A DNA stretch of 41,363 nt from Bdellovibrio sp. (GTDB taxonomy: Bacteria > Bdellovibrionota > Bdellovibrionia > Bdellovibrionales > Bdellovibrionaceae). This document shows positions 15,192-24,042 of this stretch, piece by piece. The translations under genes and the position numbers were made by a program. Numbering within the stretch: the stretch's first letter is position 1; each line of letters begins with the position of its first letter. The DNA lies in the NCBI GenBank assembly GCA_014376935.1, contig JACMQO010000182.1, positions 1 through 41,363 on the forward strand, read 5' to 3'. The notes beneath the pieces are model-generated. The model was given only the letters and a program-made list of their open reading frames with translations. It ran no database searches and was not told the DNA's origin.

Positions 15192-15848
15192 TCAGATTAG
15201 AGCCTTTAAATCGCTAAAATTTTTCAAAATATGGTGTGGTTGATACATGACAAGCTCTTCTGGCTTAGAATAGCCGTAGTGAACAGCAACTTTTACACAC
15301 CCGGCCGCTTGACCTGATAGCATATCGGGCCGACCGTCGCCGATCATCCAAGTGGAGGCGGGCGTAAAGTCGGCTTTTTTCATCACGTGCCTTAAAGGAA
15401 GTGGTGATGGTTTTCTTTCAGCCAAAGAGTCTCCGCCTAGAATATCGATCCAGGGCAAATCATAAATATTAAAATGTTTTAAAATGGCGCGGGCTGGTTC
15501 TATATTTTTATTCGTGATGATGGCCTTAGCACCTTCGTAGTTTTGCAAAAATTCTAAAACACCCGGGTAAAGTTTTGTGTGCTGAACCATGCTAGTTTCG
15601 TAAATCGTTAAAAATTCACGCACCTTATCCATATTCTCGCCCGAGTCGATGTGAAATTCAGGAAAGAAATCGTTTACAAGTTTAGTCAGTCCATCGCCGA
15701 TGTGCGAAATCAGCGTGGGTAGGTCAACCTGGCGGCGACCGTATTTAGTCAGCATTTGATTTAAGGCCGTGTAAATGTCTTCGGCCGAATCAATCAAAGT
15801 GCCATCAAGGTCAAAAATCAACAGTGGTAAATTTTTATCAAAAAGCAT
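15192..15848 (-). CDS. HAD-family phosphatase, phosphoglycolate-phosphatase-like
   Basis: The 218-residue protein has HAD motif I with nucleophile Asp13 and acid Asp15 (IFDLDGTLIDSAEDI), motif II in AIITNKN, the motif III lysine in ERKPSPLPL and motif IV WMIGDGRPDML. The helical cap after motif I and the overall length fit the Gph/PGP-like subgroup, which removes phosphate from 2-phosphoglycolate or small phosphorylated metabolites. The exact substrate is uncertain. Its start codon is only 11 bp from that of the divergent methyltransferase gene, and no alternative start exists before motif I. Confidence 0.88.
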   Translation of the reverse strand: MLFDKNLPLLIFDLDGTLIDSAEDIYTALNQMLTKYGRRQVDLPTLISHIGDGLTKLVNDFFPEFHIDSGENMDKVREFLTIYETSMVQHTKLYPGVLEFLQNYEGAKAIITNKNIEPARAILKHFNIYDLPWIDILGGDSLAERKPSPLPLRHVMKKADFTPASTWMIGDGRPDMLSGQAAGCVKVAVHYGYSKPEELVMYQPHHILKNFSDLKALI

Positions 15849-15859
15849 ATTTTGTAATT

Positions 15860-16513
15860 ATGAGAAAACAAAACCCAAAAAGCTACGAGTATATTGAATC
15901 TTTGATGATGCCCGAATCGGCTTTAATGGGTACTGCGCGCTCGCATGCGAAAGATTTGGGCTTAGATGCGATTTCGGTTTCTCAAACCGAGGCTTCGATT
16001 TTAAAATTTTTAATCGGCGCGAACGGTTGTAAAAAAGTGGTCGAAATCGGAACGCTAACGGGCTTGTCGGCGCTTTATATTCTTGAAGCCTTGCCCGCTG
16101 ACGGCAGGTTATGGACTTTAGAAAAATCGGCTGAGCATATCGAAAAAGCGTCGGATGTTTTAGCCGAAGAAATTACGAAAGGCCGCTGCGTGATCGTTGG
16201 CGGCGATGCGCTTGAAAAATTACCGACGTTAAACTCGGCGGGACCATTTGATGCGATATTTATCGATGGCAACAAGGCCGCGTACTTAAAATATTTTGAT
16301 TGGGCTTTAGAAAACGTATCAGCCGGCGGATTAATTTTGGTCGACAATATTTTCTTAGCGGGTGCCGTGTGGGGTGATCAGACTTTACAGCGGTTCAATG
16401 AAAAACAAATTCTAAACGTGCAGACGATGAATAAAAAAGCTTTTACTACTGAAGGTTTGTCGACCACGATTATCCCCACATCAGAGGGCTTACTAGTCTG
16501 TAAGAAAAACTAA
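15860..16513 (+). CDS. SAM-dependent O-methyltransferase
   Basis: From ATG 15860 the 217-residue protein resembles the caffeoyl-CoA/catechol O-methyltransferase family: SAM motif VVEIGTLTGLSALYI (about 58-72), LWTLEKSAEHI, metal-site strand DAIFIDGNKAAYLKYFDWA and ILVDNIF. These enzymes methylate catechol-type hydroxyls with a divalent metal; the bacterial substrate is unknown. An upstream ATG at 15824 would overlap the divergent HAD gene. Neither start has a strong ribosome site. Confidence 0.9.
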   Translation: MRKQNPKSYEYIESLMMPESALMGTARSHAKDLGLDAISVSQTEASILKFLIGANGCKKVVEIGTLTGLSALYILEALPADGRLWTLEKSAEHIEKASDVLAEEITKGRCVIVGGDALEKLPTLNSAGPFDAIFIDGNKAAYLKYFDWALENVSAGGLILVDNIFLAGAVWGDQTLQRFNEKQILNVQTMNKKAFTTEGLSTTIIPTSEGLLVCKKN

Positions 16514-16646
16514 AATCTTCGTGAAAGCTGTGGGTACACAGTTTTATCTAATTCGTTTCATAATGAGACATTTCGCTGGCTTAAAACATGCTTTGTTAGG
16601 GTTGTGTTAGTCCAGAATCGAAATACTTATTACCGAGGTTATTTTT

Positions 16647-18527
16647 ATGACAAGATTGTTAACAATTTGCGGCCTGCTGGCGTTTGCTTTGACAGCTGCG
16701 ATTGTCCCGGAACAAGCGAAAGCTTATGAGAGTGATACGCATTTTGATATGATGTATCACCTAAGTCGAACTTCGGGAATTAATGATTCCTTATCTAAAT
16801 TCTTTGCCTTAGCCAATCAACATATTGATGAAGGCGCAATCAGTTCGCCGATGCTTTTATCTATTCAACGTCAGCTTTTTCACTTTCCCGGAGAGTTATC
16901 TAAAGTTGAAATCGAAGGTCACGGGGCCATCAATCTGCCTTCAAGGATCTTTAAATCTAAATTAGCTTTAGCAGAAAGAAATTCAGCGATCGGGAACTAC
17001 CTTGTCTATTTAGGTCTATCGCGTGGTGATTTGATGTTACTTGGTTTGGGTATGCATATTAAAATGGATACTTACGGTCACGCGGGTCATTCTAATCTAT
17101 TAGGTCACATAGAAGCGGGTCATAATCCAGATCGCGCTTTTTTAGAAACAAAAAAATATGAAGATATGATTCGTTCGATGCTGCAAACATTAGTAGCCGT
17201 CAAAAAATTATTACCTGCTGCAGCTTTAGATGAGGTTTCTGCCTTAAAATACTTAAATCAGTTTGCACCGAAAACTCATTTAGCTCGTCAATTAACGACG
17301 GCAGACCTGCAAGATCCGACGATTATTTCAGGCGTTATGTTAGCTGATTCAGAGCTTCAAGGTATCTACCGTGAAGATATGTTCCGTAAATTTGAATATA
17401 AAAAATTAGCGTTACAAAAGATCTACGACAAGTTTAAACATTCGGGCGTGATCAATGCGCAAATTGCTTTTGAAGACTTATTTTCTGAAGACCTATTGCG
17501 TGATTACAGACTAGACACTAAAGACACTTTAAAACATGTCATAGTCACAACGGCGGATGCAGAATTTTTAAAATCCGAAGGTGGTAAAGAGATTTTTGAT
17601 CTGCAAAAATTATTTGGTTTTAAATCAGAAGAACTTTTTCATAAAAAATTTGATACCGAGGCGGCACGCGCTGAATTTAGGTTACGTGAATTAAAACACA
17701 TGGAAGATACGCTTGCTGCTGATGAGGCCAGCGTTGAAACACACGCTTTAAAACTTAAGAAAGATCGCATCGAAGAAGAAAAACTACAGCTTCTAAAAGG
17801 CACTGGTCTTTCGGCGCAGTTTGAATACGGATCTGAAGAATTCATTAAGGCCCGGGCCCGTGAATTTGCTGAAGAAAGAAATGCGGAAGAAATCGTGATT
17901 AAGTTGGTTAAAGATTTAGTGCCGATGGAGCGCACTGAATATATCAAACAAAATTTTGAAGGTAATACGGAAACAAGAAATTTTGAAAAAGAATACAAAG
18001 CCACTGCGCATAGATTGTACCGAGTTAAGCAATGGGGAGTGAACTTTGTTCACGGAAAAGATCCATTACGACTTATGGCTCGATTGACCGATGCTATCTG
18101 GAATTTTAAAGCATTTATCTTTAAGAATACTTCATCTTCAAAAAGAAATGAATGGTCAGAGTCGGCTCAAAAGGCGGCGGCTGAGTATATTAACTTGGAT
18201 GGTAAGTTAGGTGCATTGGCCGACGCTCAGGTGATTGATTTTAACGGACGAAATAAATTAGATGCGTTTCTAAAACTGGGTCGCTATGTCGGACCGGGGA
18301 TTACTCCTTGGTTATTCGGACACCTTAGTGGTTTTAGATATGTTCAAAAGCTATTAGTTAAAGCTAAGAATGTAGCGAAAGATCATGAAGTTGAAGATAT
18401 GGAATTAGCGAAAAAAGAAGGTAAGTACAAAAATCTATTTACTTCTAAGAAATCAAAAAATGCGGTTAATTTTATAAATCAATTGCAAAAAACAGCGATT
18501 TCATTCCGCTGCGAAGGATTATTTTAA
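16647..18527 (+). CDS. Large exported His/Asp-rich protein, DUF6765-like N-terminal part
   Basis: The 626-residue protein has a signal peptide likely cut after AKA (residue 26). The N-terminal third carries many potential metal ligands: H32, H38 (THFDMMYHLS), H59 and D61 (NQHIDEG), H79 (QLFHFPGE), then GMHIKMDTYGHAGHSN with H137, D141, H145, H148, and GHIEAGHNPDR with H154, H159, D162. The order resembles DUF6765 and zinc-dependent phospholipase C/P1-nuclease-type folds, so a metal-dependent hydrolase is a reasonable guess. The remainder is helical and charged, with likely coiled coils (about 330-450), and has no known domain. GAGG precedes ATG 16647. It converges with and just overlaps the hydrolase gene. 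Confidence 0.75.
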   Translation: MTRLLTICGLLAFALTAAIVPEQAKAYESDTHFDMMYHLSRTSGINDSLSKFFALANQHIDEGAISSPMLLSIQRQLFHFPGELSKVEIEGHGAINLPSRIFKSKLALAERNSAIGNYLVYLGLSRGDLMLLGLGMHIKMDTYGHAGHSNLLGHIEAGHNPDRAFLETKKYEDMIRSMLQTLVAVKKLLPAAALDEVSALKYLNQFAPKTHLARQLTTADLQDPTIISGVMLADSELQGIYREDMFRKFEYKKLALQKIYDKFKHSGVINAQIAFEDLFSEDLLRDYRLDTKDTLKHVIVTTADAEFLKSEGGKEIFDLQKLFGFKSEELFHKKFDTEAARAEFRLRELKHMEDTLAADEASVETHALKLKKDRIEEEKLQLLKGTGLSAQFEYGSEEFIKARAREFAEERNAEEIVIKLVKDLVPMERTEYIKQNFEGNTETRNFEKEYKATAHRLYRVKQWGVNFVHGKDPLRLMARLTDAIWNFKAFIFKNTSSSKRNEWSESAQKAAAEYINLDGKLGALADAQVIDFNGRNKLDAFLKLGRYVGPGITPWLFGHLSGFRYVQKLLVKAKNVAKDHEVEDMELAKKEGKYKNLFTSKKSKNAVNFINQLQKTAISFRCEGLF

Positions 18528-19276
18528 TTAACTGATTTTAAAAACTCATCAACGACCGGTTTGTACTCTTGCGGAAAATCGCGCAGACCGGTTAAGTGCC
18601 CCGCTTCGGGTAAACTTAATTTTTGCCATACTAAATTTTTACAAGGTTCAAAACACAAATCGATATCATTTGGTTTGATCAGCGGATCTTTCCAGCCGCG
18701 GATACTTAATACCGGAAAGCCTTGGGGAAGCTTTATTAAATCGCCCGGTATATCCTTATGCATGTCTTTACTCCACCCGTAAGCCATTAGCGGAGCCGCT
18801 ATGAAACGTAATGGCAGAGCGACTGGGTTACTGTGTTTGTAAAGAGCGTAGGCTGAGTCCATGAAGTTTAACGAAGGGCCGCTATCGCAAATTAAAGCGA
18901 TAAAATCCTGGTGCGGTCGTCTGGCCATCGCTTCGATGCAACACGCAGATACGTTTGAAAAGGCGTAAGCGATTTTCTTTGGGTACTCGGTAAGCAAATT
19001 CATGTGCTCTTCAATTTGGTCGGCAATCGCATGCTTTAAACCAAATTTATGTGAAACTAAAGAATAGGGTAAACCGTAATGATCTTTTAATTTGTCTTTG
19101 ATATTAAAAACATAGGCGTCGTAGCCTAGCTGATTCACAAGCCGGATATGGCGCAGAAGCGCTTTTTTGTGTCCTAAATAGAAGTGAACGAAAAAGATTA
19201 AAGCGTCGTGTTTTTTATTCGACGCTTTAAATAATTCACCTTGATCAGGATAAGCGCTTTGCGTTTTTTCCGTCAT
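18524..19276 (-). CDS. Alpha/beta hydrolase-fold protein with degenerate elbow
   Basis: The 250-residue protein has an alpha/beta hydrolase layout: an early strand (ALIFFVHFYLGHKKAL), a possible nucleophile elbow AFSNVSACC (about 106-114), a likely acid Asp in RGWKDPLI and a His near the end (EAGHLTGLRDF). The elbow lacks the usual glycines of GxSxG, so activity is uncertain. There is no signal peptide. Its ATG follows the aceE stop by two bases, so the genes are likely co-transcribed and translationally coupled. It overlaps the end of the convergent 16647-18527 gene by four bases. Confidence 0.7.
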   Translation of the reverse strand: MTEKTQSAYPDQGELFKASNKKHDALIFFVHFYLGHKKALLRHIRLVNQLGYDAYVFNIKDKLKDHYGLPYSLVSHKFGLKHAIADQIEEHMNLLTEYPKKIAYAFSNVSACCIEAMARRPHQDFIALICDSGPSLNFMDSAYALYKHSNPVALPLRFIAAPLMAYGWSKDMHKDIPGDLIKLPQGFPVLSIRGWKDPLIKPNDIDLCFEPCKNLVWQKLSLPEAGHLTGLRDFPQEYKPVVDEFLKSVN

Positions 19277-19278
19277 GA

Positions 19279-22089
19279 TTAGTGTCTGTGATTCTGATTT
19301 TTAGTCGGCCACAATTCAGTCCAATGTGGAGCTGAACCTGTGCTGGCGCTATCTGATTGTGATACTTCTTCTAGCGAAGTTTTTGTCACGATCACTTTTT
19401 CTAAAGCTGTTTCTGATAACACTTTTCCGCAGGCATCAACGATGGCTTCAGCGTCGATACTGTGGAAATGATAGATCTCGTTCGGACGACCGCATTTAGA
19501 ATGTTTTCGAACCGCGCAGCTTTCGTGACGTACACCTACGATTGAACCTAAATTATCTAGTAATCCGGCTTCACCGTCGTGAACGCTAACGATCGGAATA
19601 CGACGACCAGAAACCGTTGTTAAATCAGCTGAACCAATATCGCCTGATTTGTTTAAATAAAGATTCGGATTAATACCTAAACCGTTACGTAAGTAATCAT
19701 AGTCATTTTCATGAGCTAAGATTCCACAAACTAAATCAGATGAAGTCACCACGATGACGTTGGCGTAAATTCCACGACCTAATAAATCTTCAGACGCTTT
19801 GATCGCTTCTGTGGTCATTGAACCCATGCTGAAAATATTGATGACGTTATCACCTGGTTCATAACCTTCGTAACCGCGGTAATCGATCAGATAGTAAGCG
19901 CCTTTTAGTACGTCGTCGCGTAAAACCGTTAAGATTTCTTGCTCTGACTTGGCCGCTACTTCTTCTTCGTTGGTACCGTTTGCGATCGGAAATTCAGCCC
20001 GAGCTAACTTCATCGCTGAATCCGTTTTGAAGCGCGCTTGTTTCGTTAAGAATTTCATTAAATCTTTTTGTTCTGCCCCACGAGTTACTAGACGTAACAG
20101 TGTTCCAGAGCGACCGGCATTGTCGTTCATGATATGACGTTTCATTGAATCTGATAAAATCCAATCGACTTCGATACAGAACGTTGGTTCCCAAGTGATT
20201 TGATTCGGAATTTGGAAGTCTGACTTCCAACCATGTTGCGCACCTTCTGGTGAAAGCGTCACACCCGATGGAGTTCCCACGCAGATGAAACTTGATTTCC
20301 AATATTGATTATAGAAGTACTGATCCATCGCACGTTTGATAAAGAAATCGTACACGGTCATTAAAGGCATAATTGGAACGCCGATGATATCGCGCATTTT
20401 TCCGAATGAACCGACGCAAGACATCACGTTTCCTTCAGCGATTTCGAAACGTAAGAAACGATCTGAAACTTCTTCGCCCGGAACTAAATCTGGAAGTTTT
20501 GTATCTTTAACGCCAAGATCTGTTTCTAAATCTTGAATAACCGGCGCACCAAAAATTTTACCATCCATCGCTGGATTTAAATTTGTTGATGTTCCAACGT
20601 CAGGGGCCATCGTCATAAATAATTGGCCCGGCGTTTTCCATTTTTTCTCGAAATCAGTTAATTTAGAATCGTCGGCATTTGCGATACGGGTTAATTTCGC
20701 CGTTAACTGACCTAACATCCACTGTGTGTGTGGGTAGCTGGTCATTTTTGTATTGATGTCTAACTTTTCAGGAATTGCGCCTAATTTTTCGATCTCGTTC
20801 ATAAAGAATTTTTCGTTCTTCGCTTTGATCGCATGCTGCTCTTTAATGTCGGCTAATAATTTATCGCCGCGGTCTTTTAAATATTTACCTTCGGCCGTTT
20901 TGGCGTCGAAGTTCGCAAAGATCGTTTCGCCTTTAAAACCTTGTTTCGCGCGAAGCTCTTCCATCTCTTCTGAATTTGCTAAAGAAGAATGGTTACCAGG
21001 GGCTGCGGCCATTTTTAAGCCCCAGCCTTTTAATGTGTGCGCGATGATGATCGTTGGTCTACGAGTTGATTCTTTTGATTTTAACATAGCTTCAGCTAAT
21101 AAAATCATATCGTGACCACCGAAATCGCGGAAGGCATCGTAAAGCTCTTGATCGCTAACAGCGTCGATGAACTTTTTCATATTTGGATGCTCTTTAACGA
21201 TTCCTTTTTTCAATGCTTTAATATCTTTAACTAATAAAAGGGCTTGAAGTTCGTAATCGTGTAATTCGTTTTCTAAGAAATTTTTGAAAGCGTCGCCGCC
21301 TGGTTTTGCAAATAAGGCTTTGCGTTTTGAACCGTGACGAACTTGAATGACTTCCCAACCGTTGGCGGCCATTGTTCTTTCGATACGGTCGGCGTCGGTT
21401 CCTTTCATTTGTTTTTCATTGATGATGCGGTGACCATCAAGTGATTGACGGTTGTAATCGACGATCCAAGTTAAGTTTCCGATTTCACGATCTGCAAAGT
21501 CAGGAACAGCTTCGTACATTGAGCCTTCGCGGAATTCAGAGTCTCCGGTTAAGGCCCAAAAGTGCGCGTCTGGTACATTGTAGTTATGTTCTTTTGCAAA
21601 TCGGTAAGCTAACGCTAAGTAACCGGCTTGAACGGGTGGAATACCCACGGTTCCTGAAGGGAAAAAGTTATGATGATCTGAATCGTATGCTGAATGGTAA
21701 GATTGAAAAACGGGTTCGCCGTTTTTAGAGTATTTACGAAGACCTGACATCGCCGTATTTTTTTGATCTTCAGTTAATTTTGATAAATCAGAATTTAAAA
21801 ATAAATCTAATAAATAATTGTAAGAGTGATCGGTCGGTGAAGCGTGCGGTTTATTCGCGATGTGATCGAAACCCGATTTCACGATCAAATGAAGTGCGCC
21901 CATAATATGTAATGCGCTGGCACTGCCCGAAGCATGTCCGCCGACTTTGGGGTCACCTTTTTCTTTGTCGGTTCTGTTATTCGCGATGTAGATCATTTGC
22001 GTTGCGAAATAATGCGCGCGGCGAGCAATCGACTCTAACGTTTCACGAGGTAAATCTTTGGGTACGATAAGGGTAGTTTTAGACGACAC
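19279..22089 (-). CDS. aceE: Pyruvate dehydrogenase E1 component, homodimeric AceE type
   Basis: The 936-residue thiamine-diphosphate enzyme decarboxylates pyruvate and passes the acetyl group to E2 lipoyl domains. It has the long single-chain AceE layout: GHASGSASALHIMGALHL near the N-terminus, the ThDP motif GDSEFREGSMYEAV ending in VDYNRQSLDG (about 200-235), SPEGAQHGWKSDFQ in the middle part and the C-terminal transketolase-like domain with CGRPNEIYHFHS. The start is GTG 22089 with TAGGAGAC upstream. No E2 or E3 gene is adjacent. A TonB-like gene lies 98 bp upstream and a hydrolase-fold gene directly downstream on the same strand. Confidence 0.93.
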   Translation of the reverse strand: MSSKTTLIVPKDLPRETLESIARRAHYFATQMIYIANNRTDKEKGDPKVGGHASGSASALHIMGALHLIVKSGFDHIANKPHASPTDHSYNYLLDLFLNSDLSKLTEDQKNTAMSGLRKYSKNGEPVFQSYHSAYDSDHHNFFPSGTVGIPPVQAGYLALAYRFAKEHNYNVPDAHFWALTGDSEFREGSMYEAVPDFADREIGNLTWIVDYNRQSLDGHRIINEKQMKGTDADRIERTMAANGWEVIQVRHGSKRKALFAKPGGDAFKNFLENELHDYELQALLLVKDIKALKKGIVKEHPNMKKFIDAVSDQELYDAFRDFGGHDMILLAEAMLKSKESTRRPTIIIAHTLKGWGLKMAAAPGNHSSLANSEEMEELRAKQGFKGETIFANFDAKTAEGKYLKDRGDKLLADIKEQHAIKAKNEKFFMNEIEKLGAIPEKLDINTKMTSYPHTQWMLGQLTAKLTRIANADDSKLTDFEKKWKTPGQLFMTMAPDVGTSTNLNPAMDGKIFGAPVIQDLETDLGVKDTKLPDLVPGEEVSDRFLRFEIAEGNVMSCVGSFGKMRDIIGVPIMPLMTVYDFFIKRAMDQYFYNQYWKSSFICVGTPSGVTLSPEGAQHGWKSDFQIPNQITWEPTFCIEVDWILSDSMKRHIMNDNAGRSGTLLRLVTRGAEQKDLMKFLTKQARFKTDSAMKLARAEFPIANGTNEEEVAAKSEQEILTVLRDDVLKGAYYLIDYRGYEGYEPGDNVINIFSMGSMTTEAIKASEDLLGRGIYANVIVVTSSDLVCGILAHENDYDYLRNGLGINPNLYLNKSGDIGSADLTTVSGRRIPIVSVHDGEAGLLDNLGSIVGVRHESCAVRKHSKCGRPNEIYHFHSIDAEAIVDACGKVLSETALEKVIVTKTSLEEVSQSDSASTGSAPHWTELWPTKNQNHRH

Positions 22090-22187
22090 GAAGTCTCCTA
22101 TTTCTTCTAGGTTTTCTCTAGAGTTTTTCTTTTTCTAGTATTCTTACTAGTTCGTTTTATAGAGTAAAGACTTTAGTGTGGAGAGTG

Positions 22188-23084
22188 TTAACTTTCAATG
22201 ACAAAATCCCAGCGGATTTTAACGGTTCCATCGGTTTCGATGATCCCTTTCGGGGGATTTGGAAATGGTGCAGCCTGACGAAAAGCTTCAACGGCTGCGT
22301 CATCAAGATCTCGCACGCCAGACTCTCCTAAAACCTGAACTTTGACTAGGTTGCCGCGGTCGTTCAGAACGATGACTAATTTAGTTACTTTGTTCGTGTC
22401 TGAAGCAATGGTTCGGCCCTGACGAACCATTCGCGTTACTTTTTCACGAACTTTTGGCTGCCACCACTGATTCAATTGAATTTTGATGCGGTGATAGAAT
22501 CCATAATATTTATACTCTTTTGTATTTAATTTTGTGATTAAGTCTTCGCTAACGCCATCTAAGTGATCATTTGAAGTCGACGCTTCGCCAGCCTCGGTCG
22601 CAACTTGACCCTTAGAAAAGTTTTTCAATTCTTGCTTCATGTCTTTTTTAGCTAACGCAGCGTACGGATCAAATTTGTCGTTAAAAAGTTGCGGTGCGCT
22701 TTGTTTCGGCTTTGAAGCAGCCTGTTGTTGTTGCGGAGCTGCCGCTTTCGCAGCTTGTTTTTTAGAATTCTTAAACTGATCGCCGGCCTTCGCTTTCGTT
22801 TCTTTATCAACCGTGTTGTCTTTTTCGCTTAGGTATTTTGCCTTTTCGTTTTTTTGTTCGTTAGCCGCCGAGTCAGCAATTTGCATTGTTTGTGGAGGCA
22901 CAACTTCACGTAATGCTTTTAATTCGTCTTCAGAAAGAAGCGCGACTTCAACTGGTTTATTCTTTTCTGCATTTTCTTTTTGAAATTTCGCTGTGATGGA
23001 TAAGGATAGAAAGAAAACAATGTGAAACACGACCGAGGCTATTACATATTCCTTGAACGTAAATTTTCGTGGTGGCGTTTTCAT
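22188..23084 (-). CDS. TonB-like energy transducer
   Basis: From ATG 23084 (AAAGGAA upstream) the 298-residue protein has a short cytoplasmic N-terminus, one membrane segment (about 13-31, VIASVVFHIVFFLSLSITA) and a long Lys/Ala/Gln-rich periplasmic linker. A C-terminal TonB/TolA-like domain follows: INQWWQPKVREKV-type start (LNQWWQPKV), VIVLNDRGNLVKVQVLGESG and LDDAAVEAFRQAAPFPNPP. Such proteins link inner-membrane proton motive force to outer-membrane receptors, or act in motility or envelope machines of delta-proteobacteria. No ExbB/ExbD is adjacent. A longer start at 23183 lacks support. Confidence 0.85.
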   Translation of the reverse strand: MKTPPRKFTFKEYVIASVVFHIVFFLSLSITAKFQKENAEKNKPVEVALLSEDELKALREVVPPQTMQIADSAANEQKNEKAKYLSEKDNTVDKETKAKAGDQFKNSKKQAAKAAAPQQQQAASKPKQSAPQLFNDKFDPYAALAKKDMKQELKNFSKGQVATEAGEASTSNDHLDGVSEDLITKLNTKEYKYYGFYHRIKIQLNQWWQPKVREKVTRMVRQGRTIASDTNKVTKLVIVLNDRGNLVKVQVLGESGVRDLDDAAVEAFRQAAPFPNPPKGIIETDGTVKIRWDFVIES

Positions 23085-23304
23085 ATGCGGTTCCTTTTGC
23101 TGGACTAGGTACTTAATCACCTCTCGTGTTTTAGTACTTTTGAAAACTGCATCCAGCTGCAGTTCCCATCGGTTCTTAGACAACGCGGATGAAGTAATTG
23201 GTCAGTCGAAATGTGAAACTTTATGACAATTAGACCGAGGTCTAGCGACTAAAAGGCATGTGCATGTTTGACTCGCGCGTGACGGCCAGTGACAATGTAT
23301 AAGA

Positions 23305-24030
23305 ATGAGATTTCAATCGTGGTGTTTATCTGACAAAGGCTTAAAACGTGAAGGCAATCAAGACTCTTTCTTGATTGATGAACGTCTTGGTTTATTTATC
23401 GTGGCCGATGGTGTCGGCGGACACCAAGGTGGCGAAGTCGCGTCCGCAATTGCCGTAGAAACTGTTCGCGAAGTTGTTGGTCATCCTAAAGCGGGTCGAT
23501 TTACTCCGAAAGAAGTTTTGTACCAAGCTTACGAAGAAGCCAGTCACCGCATTTTCGATCGTGCGAATCAAGATATCAAATTAAACGGCATGGGCACAAC
23601 GATGGTCATGGGTTACATTCGCGAAAATAAAATTTATATTGCGAACGTCGGCGATAGTCGCAGTTACCTTTATCGTAAACCATACATTTGGCAAATGACT
23701 GAAGATCATTCTTTAATCAATGAACAAATCCGCTTAGGTTTGTTAACCGAAGAGCAAGCGCACAAGACAATCGGTAAGAATGTGATTACTCGTAGTGTGG
23801 GTTTTGAACGTGACGTCTTTCCGGATGTGATCGAGCGTGAATTTTCGGTGGGCGATGTTTTCTTATTTTGTTCTGATGGTCTTAGCGGCATGGTCGATGA
23901 CCAATTAATGTGTCAAATTTTTAACCAAAATCCAATGGACAAGGTCACTCCAAAAATGATCGAGCATGCTTTGGCCAACGGTGGAGACGATAACGTGACG
24001 GTTCTTGTTCTTCAGATTCAAGATGTGTAG
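23305..24030 (+). CDS. PP2C-family serine/threonine protein phosphatase
   Basis: The 241-residue PPM phosphatase has all metal-binding motifs: REGNQDSFL, VADGVGGHQGGEVAS, GMGTTMVM, NVGDSRSYLY, CSDGLSGMV and NGGDDNVTVL. It is cytoplasmic, without a membrane segment, and would remove phosphate from Ser/Thr proteins using Mn or Mg, usually opposing a Hanks-type kinase; none is in this window. ATG 23305 has no strong ribosome site. It precedes the M23 peptidase gene by 12 bp, suggesting an operon, and has a GGTCTA palindrome upstream (23231-23244). Confidence 0.94.
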   Translation: MRFQSWCLSDKGLKREGNQDSFLIDERLGLFIVADGVGGHQGGEVASAIAVETVREVVGHPKAGRFTPKEVLYQAYEEASHRIFDRANQDIKLNGMGTTMVMGYIRENKIYIANVGDSRSYLYRKPYIWQMTEDHSLINEQIRLGLLTEEQAHKTIGKNVITRSVGFERDVFPDVIEREFSVGDVFLFCSDGLSGMVDDQLMCQIFNQNPMDKVTPKMIEHALANGGDDNVTVLVLQIQDV

Positions 24031-24042
24031 GCTAAAAAATAA

